64,000 nt of DNA from Saccharospirillum impatiens DSM 12546 (GCF_000423605.1 NZ_AUIH01000010.1:79967-143966), one strand, 5' to 3'. Shown: positions 48,339 to 58,074, numbered from the stretch's first letter. Numbers and translations are program-made. The notes: generated from the letters alone by a model not told the origin.

Positions 48339-50168
48339 GTGGAGCACAGCCTCAAACACTTTTACATCCCTGAAGAGCAAAGCATCTATTTGCTCTCGCA
48401 TCAGGACGCCGCCAAGCTTAAAGCCTGGATCAAGCTCTGCATGCGTCAGCTGGAACGGCTGGGGTACCAGGACATCGAACTGATCGGCAAGGGCGCCTTC
48501 GGCTTCGTATTCGGCGGCAAAACCCGCACCGGCGTCGAGCTGGTCTTCAAATTCTCGCGCATTAACCTGCCCCAACACGTACAAGACCGGCTCGAAGAAG
48601 AAAGCGACCTGCAATCCCTGCTCGACCACCCGCAAATCCCCCAGGTCAAAGACTTCGTGCGCGTCGGCAAGCAAGCCATTCTGGTGATGACCCGCGCCCC
48701 GGGGCTCGACCTCGACGACTACGGCCTCAAAGCCGGCCGACTGCCACCCCAGCTTATTCTGAACATCGCCGCCCAACTGTCCGACCTGCTGCGCTACCTG
48801 CGCACCCGAACCGACGCCCAGGGCCAGTGGCGACCCATCGTTCACGGCGACATCAAACCCAGCAACCTCGTCTTCGACCCGGCCACCGAACAGGTGCAAC
48901 TGATCGACTGGGGCTCATCCGTCTTTGCCCAGCTCGACGCCGACCACCAGTTCATCTCCAACAGCGTGATGGACTTAATGTCGTCCGACCTGCAACACAC
49001 CAACGCCAAACTCGGCGATGTGTACTTCATTGGCGACGAGCAACTCAACGGCGGCCTCTCGTCGCCCCGGTTCGACGAACAGGGCACCGCCGCCACCCTG
49101 TATGCACTCGCCTCGGGCCAGGGCTGCCGCTTCGGCCGTAAAGTCATCTCGCCCCAGGCGCTCGGCCTACCCATCGAATTCGCCCGGGTACTCGCCGCCA
49201 TGTTCGACGACGACACCGGCCAGCGCCAACAGGCCGGCAACTACTTCCTCGGCCACATGAGCCGGATGCGACACATCGTCGCCATGGCCCCGGCCGACGA
49301 CTTGGCACCGATGATTCCAGTCTGGGTCAGCGAGCGCCACCGCGAAGTCGACACCGCCGTTTACAGCTCGCGCAAATCCTTCCTGCGTCAGGAAAACCCT
49401 GACGACACCCTGATGGACGTCGAAGACGAACAACTCGACAAATACTACAAAAACTACCTGCAAGGCATGGGCGAAACCGAAAAGGCCTTCGTCGCCGCCG
49501 TCAGTCGGCTCGGCCGCTACCCCATCGTCGGTGGCCTGGCGGTCAAATGGCATGCCGACGGCGTGCGCATCGAATCCGCGTTCAGTTTGCACAACCCCGA
49601 ACTGCGCCGTTCGTTCCACCAGTCGGTCAACAACATGGTCAACCTCGCGCGCGGCGTCTACCGCCAGGGCACGTTCAAAGCGGTGATGTATAACGCCCGC
49701 GACACCCTCCACCTAGATCGCCGCCGTGAAACCGATGCCTTCATCCCCCCCAAAAGCCTGCGCATCCCCTACCTGGTGACGCCAGCGCCCCAGGGTGAAG
49801 ACACCGAACGCATGCACTCCTACTTCGAAGATGGCCGCGACCCCGACGAGTACCTGACCCTGCCGCCCTCCATCATGGACGAAATCGAAGCCCTCGACCG
49901 CATCCACCACACCGGCTGCATCATCTTCGAAGTGCTGCCCCGCAACCTGAAAATCCACAACTACTACCGCCTGCTCGACGCCAGCCAGGAAGACACCTTC
50001 CGCAACCACCTCAACCGAATGCTCGCCGCCGTCAAAGACATCCAGGGCCTAGGCCTGCGCGGCTTTATGAAACTCCCCTACAAAGACCCCCGCACCTTCG
50101 ACCACATCGACCAGCTACCGGCTCGGTATGCTCCCCGCAACCCACGGGATGCCTCGTTGGTCTCCTGA
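48339..50168 (+). CDS. Serine/threonine protein kinase-like protein with unknown C-terminal region
   Basis: 609 residues. The N-terminal kinase fold has the glycine loop IGKGAFGFVFGG (G50-G59), the ATP-binding lysine K71 (VFKFS), VHGDIKPSNLVF (HGD at 169-171) and the metal motif IDWG at 189-192. The HGD and DWG replacements of HRD/DFG are typical of bacterial eukaryote-like or aminoglycoside-kinase-like proteins. The C-terminal half (about residues 300-609) has no motif I recognise and no transmembrane helix. It starts with GTG at 48339 (AGGAG upstream). It is monocistronic between tandem repeats and a palindrome. Its substrate is unknown. Confidence 0.8.
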   Translation: MEHSLKHFYIPEEQSIYLLSHQDAAKLKAWIKLCMRQLERLGYQDIELIGKGAFGFVFGGKTRTGVELVFKFSRINLPQHVQDRLEEESDLQSLLDHPQIPQVKDFVRVGKQAILVMTRAPGLDLDDYGLKAGRLPPQLILNIAAQLSDLLRYLRTRTDAQGQWRPIVHGDIKPSNLVFDPATEQVQLIDWGSSVFAQLDADHQFISNSVMDLMSSDLQHTNAKLGDVYFIGDEQLNGGLSSPRFDEQGTAATLYALASGQGCRFGRKVISPQALGLPIEFARVLAAMFDDDTGQRQQAGNYFLGHMSRMRHIVAMAPADDLAPMIPVWVSERHREVDTAVYSSRKSFLRQENPDDTLMDVEDEQLDKYYKNYLQGMGETEKAFVAAVSRLGRYPIVGGLAVKWHADGVRIESAFSLHNPELRRSFHQSVNNMVNLARGVYRQGTFKAVMYNARDTLHLDRRRETDAFIPPKSLRIPYLVTPAPQGEDTERMHSYFEDGRDPDEYLTLPPSIMDEIEALDRIHHTGCIIFEVLPRNLKIHNYYRLLDASQEDTFRNHLNRMLAAVKDIQGLGLRGFMKLPYKDPRTFDHIDQLPARYAPRNPRDASLVS

Positions 50169-50219
50169 GGTTTTGGTTTGCTTCGGTGGTTACCTTTAAT
50201 AGCAGCCTGGTAGCTTGTT

Positions 50220-50326
50220 GGACCGTTGCGTATGCTCACTAGAGGCACGCCGTGAACCCCTCCCTGGGGGCTCGGAGACAACATCCATGTTGTCTAACGG
50301 CCTCTAGTGAGCACACCCAACAGTCC
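50220..50326 (-). repeat. Large palindromic repeat, core variant 2, copy 12 (reversed)
   Basis: Arms GGACCGTTGCGTATGCTCAC, TAGAGGC / GCCTCTAGTGAGCACACCCAACAGTCC (last 27 bases). Core CCCTGGGGGCTCGGAGACAACATCCATGTTGTC reversed relative to copies 4 and 10. Confidence 0.85.
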
Positions 50327-50402
50327 TTCGCAGCTTGGTAGCCACTGTTTAAGAACATCGTGCGGTAGTCCGTGTTTTTGGGGAAATGTAACCACCTTCA
50401 AG

Positions 50403-50530
50403 CGACCGGCAGCCTTCATGGTCCTGGTGGGCGTCGGTCCCCATGGATGGGGACCGCCGAGCTTACACGGCGGTCCGACGTCTCGGCGTACTTGCAGCGT
50501 CCCTCCAGGACCTTGAAGGCTGGCGATCGC
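50403..50530 (-). repeat. Large palindromic repeat, core variant 3, copy 13 (reversed)
   Basis: Arms GCGACCGGCAGCCTTCATGG, TCCTGG / CCAGGA, CCTTGAAGGCTGGCGATCGC. The core GGCGTCGGTCCCCATGGATGG, then GGACCGCCGAGCTTACACGGCG and GTACTTGCAGCG, is the reverse complement of the core of copy 6 at 34507. Confidence 0.88.
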
Positions 50531-50683
50531 GAACCACGGACTCGTGTACCATTCAACAAGGAGCCACAGACCCCAGTTTTGCCCAAGGTAGAACAGTTCA
50601 TTGCGTAATTGGCGCCTCGTAAGGCCGAAACGCTGTGGTATCATCCGCGCGCCACCCATTTCATTGGTACCAAGAGTCTGAGC

Positions 50684-51913
50684 ATGAGCAAAAATTCGCT
50701 GGATAAAAGCAAGATTCGCATCCTGTTGCTGGAAGGTGTGCACCAAAGCGCCCTGGATACCCTGACCAAAGCCGGATACACCAACATCGAATACCACAAG
50801 GGTTCGCTGCCCGAAGCCGAACTGATCGAAAAGGTCAAAGACGCCCACTTCATCGGCATTCGCTCCCGCACCCAGCTCACCGCCGAGATTTTTGAGGCCG
50901 CCGACAAACTGGTCGCCGTCGGCTGCTTCTGCATTGGTACCAACCAGGTCGATTTGGACGCCGCCGCCCTCCATGGCGTCGCCGTCTTCAACGCCCCCTT
51001 CTCTAACACCCGCTCCGTTGCCGAACTGGTGCTGGCCGAAGCCATCCTGCTGCTGCGCGGCATTCCCGAGAAAAACGCCGCCTGCCACCGGGGTGGCTGG
51101 TTGAAATCGGCCACCGACAGCTACGAAATCCGGGGCAAGAAACTCGGTATTGTTGGCTACGGCAGCATCGGCACCCAGTTGGGCGTGCTGGCCGAAAGCC
51201 TGGGCATGAACGTCCAGTTCTACGACATCGTCACCAAGCTGCCCCTGGGTAACGCCAACCAGGTCGGCTCCATGAACGAACTGCTCGAAACCAGCGACGT
51301 CGTCACCCTGCACGTACCCGAAACCGCCTCCACCAAGTGGATGATGGGCCCCGAACAGTTCGCCCGCATGAAGCCAGGCTCGGTCTTCATCAACGCCGCG
51401 CGCGGCACCGTGGTCGACATCGACGCACTGGCTGCCGTGCTGAAAGACAAAAAACTCCTCGGCGCCGCCATCGACGTCTTCCCGGTCGAACCCCGCAGCA
51501 ACGACGATGAATTCCTTTCACCCTTGCGCGAATTCGACAACGTCCTGCTCACCCCGCACGTGGGCGGCTCCACCCAGGAAGCCCAGTTCAACATCGGCAT
51601 CGAAGTGGCGGAAAAACTGGCACTGTATTCCGATAACGGCACCTCCACCTCCGCCGTCAACTTCCCGGAAGTGGCACTGCCCGCCCACCCGAGCGCGCAC
51701 CGCCTGCTGCACATTCACCAGAACATCCCCGGTGTGATGTCCGAAATTAACCGCATCTTCTCCGAGAACGACATCAACATCATCGGTCAGTACTTGCAAA
51801 CGCGGGACAAGATCGGCTACGTGGTGATCGATGTGGCGCAGGATTGCTCGCTGAAAGCGCTCGATAAAGTAAAAGAAGTTAAGGGCACGATGCGCGCGCG
51901 CATTTTGTTCTAA
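50684..51913 (+). CDS. serA: D-3-phosphoglycerate dehydrogenase
   Basis: 409 residues, the E. coli-type SerA with one ACT domain. It oxidises 3-phosphoglycerate to 3-phosphohydroxypyruvate with NAD+, the first step of serine synthesis. The substrate/NAD domain shows IGIRSRTQLT, NAPFSNTRSVAELVLAE, the Rossmann loop KLGIVGYGSIGTQLGVLAE, INAARGTVVDIDAL and the catalytic histidine in LLTPHVGGSTQEAQ. The C-terminal ACT domain (LHIHQNIPGVMSEINRIFSE) gives serine feedback. I chose the ATG at 50684 (MSKNSLDKSKI). A classic terminator follows at 52015. The link to glycine cleavage (serine/glycine metabolism) is functional, not positional. Confidence 0.96.
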   Translation: MSKNSLDKSKIRILLLEGVHQSALDTLTKAGYTNIEYHKGSLPEAELIEKVKDAHFIGIRSRTQLTAEIFEAADKLVAVGCFCIGTNQVDLDAAALHGVAVFNAPFSNTRSVAELVLAEAILLLRGIPEKNAACHRGGWLKSATDSYEIRGKKLGIVGYGSIGTQLGVLAESLGMNVQFYDIVTKLPLGNANQVGSMNELLETSDVVTLHVPETASTKWMMGPEQFARMKPGSVFINAARGTVVDIDALAAVLKDKKLLGAAIDVFPVEPRSNDDEFLSPLREFDNVLLTPHVGGSTQEAQFNIGIEVAEKLALYSDNGTSTSAVNFPEVALPAHPSAHRLLHIHQNIPGVMSEINRIFSENDINIIGQYLQTRDKIGYVVIDVAQDCSLKALDKVKEVKGTMRARILF

Positions 51914-52014
51914 TAACTCACTCGGTTTTGCCATCCAGTCCGGCGCGAACGCCTTCCACAGAACCAAGGTGACTGGCGTTTCCTCCCCCAACTGGCATAC
52001 TGGCCGTACGACAT

Positions 52015-52038
52015 AAACCCGATGCGTCGGGTTTTTTG
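52015..52038 (+). terminator. Intrinsic terminator after serA
   Basis: ACCCGA (52017-52022) - TGCG - TCGGGT (52027-52032) followed by TTTTTG, about 100 bases downstream of the serA stop and immediately before the lipoprotein gene. Confidence 0.85.
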
Positions 52039-52074
52039 TTATCTGCATTTGCTTAAAAAGGGAGTTCCAACGAC

Positions 52075-52590
52075 GTGTCCGTTCAAGGCCATCGCGTAAA
52101 CTGTGCCCGAGTATTGGGAAAAACCAGTGTTGCTATTATGGTGGCTGTTGCGCTATCCGCCTGTATATCCCGTGGCATGCAGCAGGAGCTGACCACCTGC
52201 ACCTTCCCCGACACCACACGGACACCCGCACCTTCCTTTATTTGCGACCAGCAGATCGAGGGCTACCCCATTACCCGGTTAACCTCAGCCCCCTCGTCAG
52301 CCGACGTTGAAACCAACGTCAGCATCGAACGCGCCCGCTTGGAAGTTCAGCACACCATGGCACTGGAATGGCTCGTCACCTGGTTTGACGATGTTGCCGA
52401 CGACCAGAAGACCGAAGCGAAGCAAGTGATTCTAACCTGGCTGAATGAAGAACTCCGCGTCGTCCGAACCCGTGAAAGCTCATCCGGCACCATGTGGTTG
52501 CTGCTTGGCATTGCCCATTCTGAAGTGGACACTCAAGTGCAACTGCGCAACCGATTCGCCGCAGCCGGTATTAAGACCACTGATCGCTAA
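52075..52590 (+). CDS. Hypothetical lipoprotein
   Basis: 171 residues starting at GTG 52075 (GGGAG 11 bases upstream). The N-terminal region has an atypically long basic lead, then a hydrophobic stretch VAIMVAVALSAC; the VALSAC lipobox puts the lipidated cysteine at about residue 30. The mature part contains ERARLEVQHTMALEWLVTWFDD and WLNEELRVVRTRESSSGTMWLLLGIA. No family with known function is recognised. Possibly the start is further in (ATG 52138), but that start has no ribosome site. Confidence 0.65.
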   Translation: MSVQGHRVNCARVLGKTSVAIMVAVALSACISRGMQQELTTCTFPDTTRTPAPSFICDQQIEGYPITRLTSAPSSADVETNVSIERARLEVQHTMALEWLVTWFDDVADDQKTEAKQVILTWLNEELRVVRTRESSSGTMWLLLGIAHSEVDTQVQLRNRFAAAGIKTTDR

Positions 52591-52627
52591 TTCGTTTTTG
52601 CTACTTTCGAGTTAGCTGACAAACCAA

Positions 52628-52739
52628 GCAGCAGCCACCTGGGGCGCCCCTGTGGGGGAGTCCGCAGCAGGACGCTGCGGTCTAGGCCCCATGGACGGGT
52701 TTACGCCGACCCCACAGGGGCGCCCCAGGTGGCCGCTGC
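52628..52739 (+). repeat. Large palindromic repeat, family A, copy 14
   Basis: Arms GCCACCTGGGGCGCCCCTG, TGGGG / CCCCA, CAGGGGCGCCCCAGGTGGC perfectly complementary over 24 bases and wholly unlike other copies. Core TCCGCAGCAGGACGCTGCGG, TCTAGGCCCCATGG, with the small hairpin slightly changed. Confidence 0.92.
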
Positions 52740-52998
52740 GAATTCATACCTCATAGCCAACCCGACCTCTGAACTGAAGGGTGTAACCCCCGAACATCGA
52801 TTGATCATCACCAATCGCTGAATCCGCCTCACTTAACCCGTTCCTGGGGGTTGGACTGGGTGGATTTTTGCCAGTGGACGAAAAACCCGCCTGTGTTTGA
52901 CCTTGCCAAATCGGTAATTTTGCCGCGATCCGGTTGCACCACACCGAAGTGCACTGCTGCACGCCACAATAAAAAAGACACAGGAAGGAAGCACGGCA

Positions 52999-54180
52999 AT
53001 GATGAAAAATACACTGATTCTGGCCATGTCTGTGGCCACCCTGACCGCCGCCAGCTCAGCCTGGGCCCTCGAAGAAGGCGAATTACTGGTCTGGATTAAC
53101 GCCGACAAAGGCTACAACGGACTGCAAGCCGTGGGCGACCGCCTCGAAGCAGAACTGGGCATTCCTGTAACGGTTGAAACCCCCGATGCCGTCACCGAAA
53201 AATTCCAGAAAGAAGCCGCCATCGGCCAGGGCCCGGATATCTTCATCTGGGCCCACGACCGCTTTGGCGACTGGGCCAAATCCGGTCTGCTGGCCCCGGT
53301 TGAACCCGGCCGCGACGTTCGCAACGCACTGGACGACTCCTTCTGGGGCGCCGTCACCTACAACGGCACCACCTACGGCTACCCCATGGCCGTTGAAGGC
53401 CCCACTCAGATCTGCAACGCCGACATCGTTGATGCCCCCTTTACCTCCTGGGAAGACGTACGCGCCGCCGCCCCTGGCCTGGCTGAAGACGGCATTGCCC
53501 CGCTGCTGTACTGGTACAACAACGCCTACTTCAACTATGGCGTCATGACTGTGAAGGGCGGCTACGCCTTCGAACAGATTAACGGCCAATACAACGCCAA
53601 GAAAACCGGCATTAACCAGCCCGGCTCCATCGAAGCGATGGGCATGATCCGTGACCTGATCGAAGACGGCGTCATGCCCGAAGGCGTCGACTACGGCGTA
53701 TTTGACGCCGCGTTCAAAAACGGCGAAGTCGCCTGTGTGATCAACGGCCCCTGGGCCTGGGGTGAGTACGAACAAGCCGGAATCGACATTCTGGTCGGCC
53801 CCTACCCAACGCTCGACGGCGAATCCGGCCAGGGCTTTACCGGCGTGTTGTCAGCGGGCATCAACGCCAGCTCACCCAACAAAGACCTGGCGATCGAGTT
53901 CATCGAAAACTACCTGCTGACGCAGGAAGGCCTGGAAACCGTGAACAACGACCGTGCCCTGGGCGCCGTTACCCACAAAGCCTTCATGGCCGAACTCTCG
54001 CAGGATAACCCAACCCTGGCCGACGCCTACGCCATCTGGCAGGCCGGTGAACCCATGCCGAACATCCCGGAAATGGGCGCCTTCTGGAGCAACACCGAAG
54101 CCGCACTGACCGCTATTGTTCAGGGGCGTCAGGAAGCTGGTCCGGCATTGAACGATGCAGCGGCTCGTATTGTTCAGTAA
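52999..54180 (+). CDS. malE: Maltose/maltodextrin-binding periplasmic protein
   Basis: 393 residues with signal peptide ([23 protein letters not shown]). The mature sequence closely follows Mal[71 protein letters not shown] and [16 protein letters not shown]. It delivers maltodextrins to MalFG. AGGAAGG lies before the ATG. It is followed, after a family A palindrome, by malF and malG. No malK or MalR/MalT gene is in the window. Confidence 0.95.
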   Translation: MMKNTLILAMSVATLTAASSAWALEEGELLVWINADKGYNGLQAVGDRLEAELGIPVTVETPDAVTEKFQKEAAIGQGPDIFIWAHDRFGDWAKSGLLAPVEPGRDVRNALDDSFWGAVTYNGTTYGYPMAVEGPTQICNADIVDAPFTSWEDVRAAAPGLAEDGIAPLLYWYNNAYFNYGVMTVKGGYAFEQINGQYNAKKTGINQPGSIEAMGMIRDLIEDGVMPEGVDYGVFDAAFKNGEVACVINGPWAWGEYEQAGIDILVGPYPTLDGESGQGFTGVLSAGINASSPNKDLAIEFIENYLLTQEGLETVNNDRALGAVTHKAFMAELSQDNPTLADAYAIWQAGEPMPNIPEMGAFWSNTEAALTAIVQGRQEAGPALNDAAARIVQ

Positions 54181-54228
54181 CAACAAGTAGTCACAACGGT
54201 TCGCTCACATAACTTTGCACCCAACCAA

Positions 54229-54341
54229 GTGTCGGGTGCTGGGTAGGCCTGTCCGGGGAAGTCCGCAACATGGATGTTGCGGTCTAGGCCCCATGGATGG
54301 GTTCACGCCGACCCCGGAGAGGCCTACCCAGTGCTCGACAC
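54229..54341 (+). repeat. Large palindromic repeat, family A, copy 15, between malE and malF
   Basis: Arms GTGTCGGGTGCTGGGTAGGCC, TGTCCGGGG / CCCCGGAGA, GGCCTACCCAGTGCTCGACAC. Core CCGCAACATGGATGTTGCGGTCTAGGCCCCATGG. Its position inside the mal operon suggests it lowers or balances expression of malFG relative to malE, as REP elements do in E. coli malE-malF. Confidence 0.9.
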
Positions 54342-54447
54342 GAACCACGGGCACTGTTGAAAGTTACCAGAGCTTATTGCCAGTCTTGGGATAAGCTCTT
54401 TTTTTGAACCACCTTCCCACCGAATTCAAGACGAGGCCCGTCCCTCC

Positions 54448-56034
54448 ATGGCAAACCAAAACGCCATCCCCATGGTTCCGCAGTCCGCCGCTCAGGGTGG
54501 CTGGAAACTCTGGCTGCAACGCGGCATCGTTGGCGCCATCTCCCTGTTTTTTATGTACATCGTATTGGTGATGTACAGCCAGGGCGAACCGCTGTTCGCC
54601 GTGGTCATGTTGTTGTTCACCACAGCCTTCGCCTACATATTCCTGTTCGACCGCGCCTACGTGTGGCGCTACGTCTTCTCCGGCCTCGCCGGCATGATGC
54701 TTTTCATCGTCTTCCCCATTTTGTACACCCTGGGCATTGGCTTCACCAACTATTCGAACCTGCACCTGATCAGCTTTGAACAGGCCCAGTCGTATTTTCT
54801 GAACCAGACGTACGCCGCCGAAGGCGGTTCCAATTACGATTTGGTGTTGTACGAAGACGGCAGCGATTACCGCATCGCCGTCGAGAACGAAGACACCGGC
54901 GCCGCCTTTGTGGCCACCGAGTCCGTACCGATGACGCACACTGAACAAATAATCCTGGAACTCGACGCCAGCGAGGCTTTGGACTTAGCCCTGGCAACCC
55001 TGCAACCGGCCCCGCGCAACGCCGCCATATTGCTGCGCAGCGAACTCGACCAGGTAATGCTGGTACTGCCCGATGGCACCGAGCTGATGAAATCCCGCCT
55101 CACTCAGTTCTCCACCACCTACCCCTTGTACGAACTGAACGACAACGGCAATCTGGTGAACCAGCAAGACGGCAGCGTCATCCGTCCGGATTTTGAGATT
55201 GGTTATTTTGTTGATGAAAACGGCCAGCGCCTGAACCCGGGGTTCACCGTGGGCGTCGGGTTCGATAACTTCAAACGCGTGCTCACCGACAAAGGCATGT
55301 TCGACCCCTTCGTGCAGATCTTCACCTGGACGATGCTGTTCTCCGCCTTCACCGTAGTCGCCACTTTCATCATCGGGGTAACCCTGGCCTCCCTGGTGCA
55401 GTGGGAACCAATACGCGGCCGGGCCTTGTACCAGCTGTTGCTGATTCTGCCCTACACCTTGCCCAGCTTTATCTCGATCATGATCTTCAAGGCCCTGTTC
55501 AACCAGAACTTCGGCGAGATCAACTACATTCTTGAAAGCCTGTTCGGCATTGCCCCGAACTGGAATTCCAACCCCAACACCACCCGCGGCATGATCCTGT
55601 TTGTGAACACCTGGCTCGGTTACCCCTACATGTTCATTCTGTGCCTGGGCATGTTGCAGTCGATCCCGAAAGATTTGTACGAAGCCTCGGGGCTCGAAGG
55701 CTCGGGCATGTTCAACAACTTTTTCCGCATCACCCTGCCGCTGATATTGAAGCCATTGTTGCCGTTGTTGATCGCCTCCTTCGCGTTCAACTTCAACAAC
55801 TTTGTGCTGATTGAACTGCTCACCAAGGGCGGGCCCATCATCATCGGCTCTAACCCCCAGGCCGGTGAAACCGACCTGCTGGTGAACTACGCCTACCGGC
55901 TCGCGTTCCGCGGCGACTCGCAGGATTTTGCCCTGGCCTCGACCATCTCGACCTTCATTTTCATGATAGTCGCGGTCATCGCCTTCCTGTACTTAAAAGT
56001 CGCCAAAGTCGAAGTCGGCATCAAAAAACACTGA
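54448..56034 (+). CDS. malF: Maltose ABC transporter permease MalF
   Basis: 528 residues. N-terminal helices, then a long periplasmic loop (about residues 95-275, the P2 loop of MalF) and the conserved permease core ending with the EAA loop DLYEASGLEGSGMFNNFFRITLPLILKP. It pairs with MalG and MalK in the inner membrane to move maltodextrins. The start follows GAGG. MalG starts 11 bases after its stop. Confidence 0.94.
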   Translation: MANQNAIPMVPQSAAQGGWKLWLQRGIVGAISLFFMYIVLVMYSQGEPLFAVVMLLFTTAFAYIFLFDRAYVWRYVFSGLAGMMLFIVFPILYTLGIGFTNYSNLHLISFEQAQSYFLNQTYAAEGGSNYDLVLYEDGSDYRIAVENEDTGAAFVATESVPMTHTEQIILELDASEALDLALATLQPAPRNAAILLRSELDQVMLVLPDGTELMKSRLTQFSTTYPLYELNDNGNLVNQQDGSVIRPDFEIGYFVDENGQRLNPGFTVGVGFDNFKRVLTDKGMFDPFVQIFTWTMLFSAFTVVATFIIGVTLASLVQWEPIRGRALYQLLLILPYTLPSFISIMIFKALFNQNFGEINYILESLFGIAPNWNSNPNTTRGMILFVNTWLGYPYMFILCLGMLQSIPKDLYEASGLEGSGMFNNFFRITLPLILKPLLPLLIASFAFNFNNFVLIELLTKGGPIIIGSNPQAGETDLLVNYAYRLAFRGDSQDFALASTISTFIFMIVAVIAFLYLKVAKVEVGIKKH

Positions 56035-56044
56035 GGAGCGCAGC

Positions 56045-57271
56045 ATGATTAAAACCCCGGAATACAAGGCAAGAGTATTCGGCGCGCACCTGGTGCTGAT
56101 CGTCTTCCTCGCCTTCGTGATTTACCCGCTGGCGTACCTGGTCTCGGTCTCGTTCCGCACCGGCCACACCCTGGTCGATACCATCATTCCCAGCAACCCG
56201 ACGCTGGAGCACTGGTACCTGGCGTTCGAGCAACCCTACGTGGGCATGAACCCGCAGAAGAAAGACCTCGACGGCATTGAGTCAGTGACCTTCAACAACG
56301 CCCTGGGCGATGTGACCTTCACGGCCGATGGCCAGTGGACGCTCACCGCTGCCCCCCGAGTCGAGGCCGAGTACTTCCCGCTGCGCTCCTACCTGAGCAT
56401 TGGCTTTCTCGACCGGGTAGGGCGCGTGGTGGCCAGTACTGAACCGGTGCACCTGGTGCTCGACACCGCCGACCGGGCCGACCGCTACAGCGACGACGTG
56501 GTGTTCATCGCCGCCGACGGCCAGGCCAGCGGCCAGCTCACCATTCCCGACACCCCGGCAGGCGCCGAGCGCACGACTGTGCAATACGGCAACGCCTACG
56601 TCGCCAAGCCCACCTTCCCGGTGCTGAGCTGGCTGATGAACACCATTAAGGTAGCGAGCATCAGCGCGATTCTGATTCTGCTGCTCTCGACCACCAGCGC
56701 CTACGCCTTCGGGCGTCTGCCGTTCAAGGGCAAGGGGCCCATGCTGAAATCCCTGCTGGTGATACAGATGTTCCCCAACACCCTGTTTCTGGTGGCGCTG
56801 TACCTGCTGTTCGACAAACTGGGCGGCTTTGTCGACTTCCTGGCGCTGAACACCCACTCCGCGCTGATCATCGGCTATATGGGCGGGCTGGCGCTGAACA
56901 TCTTCATGGTGATTGGCTATTTCGACACCATAGACCCGGCCATGGAGGAGTCGGCCGCCATCGACGGCGCCACCCCTTTCCAGACCTTCTACAAGATACT
57001 GCTGCCCTTGAGCGTGCCGATTCTGGCGGTGGTGTTCATTCTGGCCTTCATCGGCTTCGTGAATGAATTCCCGCTGGCCTCGGTGATCATCAGCGACCTC
57101 GATAAAATGACCCTGGCCGTCGGCGCCCAGCAATACATTCAGGACCAAAGCCAGCTCTGGGGCGACTTCGCCGCCGCCGCTGTGCTCTCCGGCGTACCGA
57201 TCACCATCGTCTTCCTGATTGCCCAGCGCTTCCTGGTGGGCGGCCTGACCTCCGGCGGGGTGAAAGGCTAG
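56045..57271 (+). CDS. malG: Maltose ABC transporter permease MalG with enlarged first periplasmic loop
   Basis: 408 residues, longer than E. coli MalG (about 296). After the first helix (LVLIVFLAFVIYPLAYLVSVS) comes a non-membrane segment of about 130 residues containing FNNALGDVTFTADGQWTLTA and ERTTVQYGNAYVAKPTFPVL. The normal permease core follows, including EAA motif EESAAIDGATPFQTFYKILLPL and the C-terminal FLVGGLTSGGVKG. The extra segment lies in the first periplasmic loop and could contact MalE. Confidence 0.92.
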   Translation: MIKTPEYKARVFGAHLVLIVFLAFVIYPLAYLVSVSFRTGHTLVDTIIPSNPTLEHWYLAFEQPYVGMNPQKKDLDGIESVTFNNALGDVTFTADGQWTLTAAPRVEAEYFPLRSYLSIGFLDRVGRVVASTEPVHLVLDTADRADRYSDDVVFIAADGQASGQLTIPDTPAGAERTTVQYGNAYVAKPTFPVLSWLMNTIKVASISAILILLLSTTSAYAFGRLPFKGKGPMLKSLLVIQMFPNTLFLVALYLLFDKLGGFVDFLALNTHSALIIGYMGGLALNIFMVIGYFDTIDPAMEESAAIDGATPFQTFYKILLPLSVPILAVVFILAFIGFVNEFPLASVIISDLDKMTLAVGAQQYIQDQSQLWGDFAAAAVLSGVPITIVFLIAQRFLVGGLTSGGVKG

Positions 57272-57285
57272 CGCTAATACCGAGC

Positions 57286-57329
57286 GTGTGCGCTGAACCG
57301 TTCACGCCACTGAACGGTTCAGCGCACAC
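57286..57329 (+). terminator. 19-bp perfect inverted repeat after malG
   Basis: GTGTGCGCTGAACCGTTCA (57286-57304) / TGAACGGTTCAGCGCACAC (57311-57329) with a 6-base loop, 15 bases after the malG stop. No T-run follows, so it may stabilise mRNA or terminate by another route. Confidence 0.6.
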
Positions 57330-57414
57330 GGTGGGTTAGTAACCCGCCGGATTTCCCGCTAAAGTAGAGACCAACATTAACCGGAATTGGGTTTCACCAA
57401 CGGGAGCAGTCTCT

Positions 57415-58074
57415 ATGTATCAACACCAGTGGGTATCCGGCGAATCGATCTTATTGCCCATGGGCAAAGCCGTGTGCGTGGGCCGCAACTACGCCGAACA
57501 CGCCAAAGAACTCGGCAACGCCGTGCCTGAAGCCCCCCTCTTGTTCATCAAACCCGCCAGCGCCTGCGTAACCCTGGGCGACCACATTAGCCTGCCACGC
57601 CCCGAGCTGCATTTCGAAACCGAACTGGCCCTGCTGATTGGCGCGCAACTCTCGGCCGAGCACTCCGAAAACCCCATGGCCGCGGTAACCGCCGTCACCC
57701 TGGCGCTGGACCTGACCGACCGCACCCAGCAAGACGAACTGAAGAAAAAAGGCCACCCCTGGGAACGCGCCAAAGCCTTCGACGGGTCATTGCCGCTTGG
57801 CCCCTGGCTTCCTGTAAACCAGATGCCCGAGAACCTGAGCGACTGGGGCTACACATTGGAACTGAATGGCAAGCCGCAGCAGCATGGCAAGATAGAGAAC
57901 ATGCTGTTTAGTATTCCGGATTTGTTGGCTGAGATTGTGAAAGACTTTCGGTTGGAGCCGGGGGATGTTGTGTTGACCGGTACGCCGGCTGGTGTGGGTA
58001 AGTTGAAATCCGGCGATAAGCTTGAGTTCGCGATTGAGGGGACTGAGTGGAAGCAGAGTAGCCAAGTAGAGTGA
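57415..58074 (+). CDS. Fumarylacetoacetate hydrolase family protein (FAHD1-like)
   Basis: 219 residues, a typical FAH-family acylpyruvate hydrolase/oxaloacetate tautomerase. It shows KAVCVGRNYAEHAKELGN, PLLFIKPASACV, the metal-binding acidic pair in HFETELALLIG, LDLTDRTQQDELKKKGHPW and the closing GDVVLTGTPAGVG. It may act on acylpyruvates or on oxaloacetate enol; both activities are reported in the family. A ribosome site (GGGAGCAG) precedes the ATG. Confidence 0.9.
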   Translation: MYQHQWVSGESILLPMGKAVCVGRNYAEHAKELGNAVPEAPLLFIKPASACVTLGDHISLPRPELHFETELALLIGAQLSAEHSENPMAAVTAVTLALDLTDRTQQDELKKKGHPWERAKAFDGSLPLGPWLPVNQMPENLSDWGYTLELNGKPQQHGKIENMLFSIPDLLAEIVKDFRLEPGDVVLTGTPAGVGKLKSGDKLEFAIEGTEWKQSSQVE

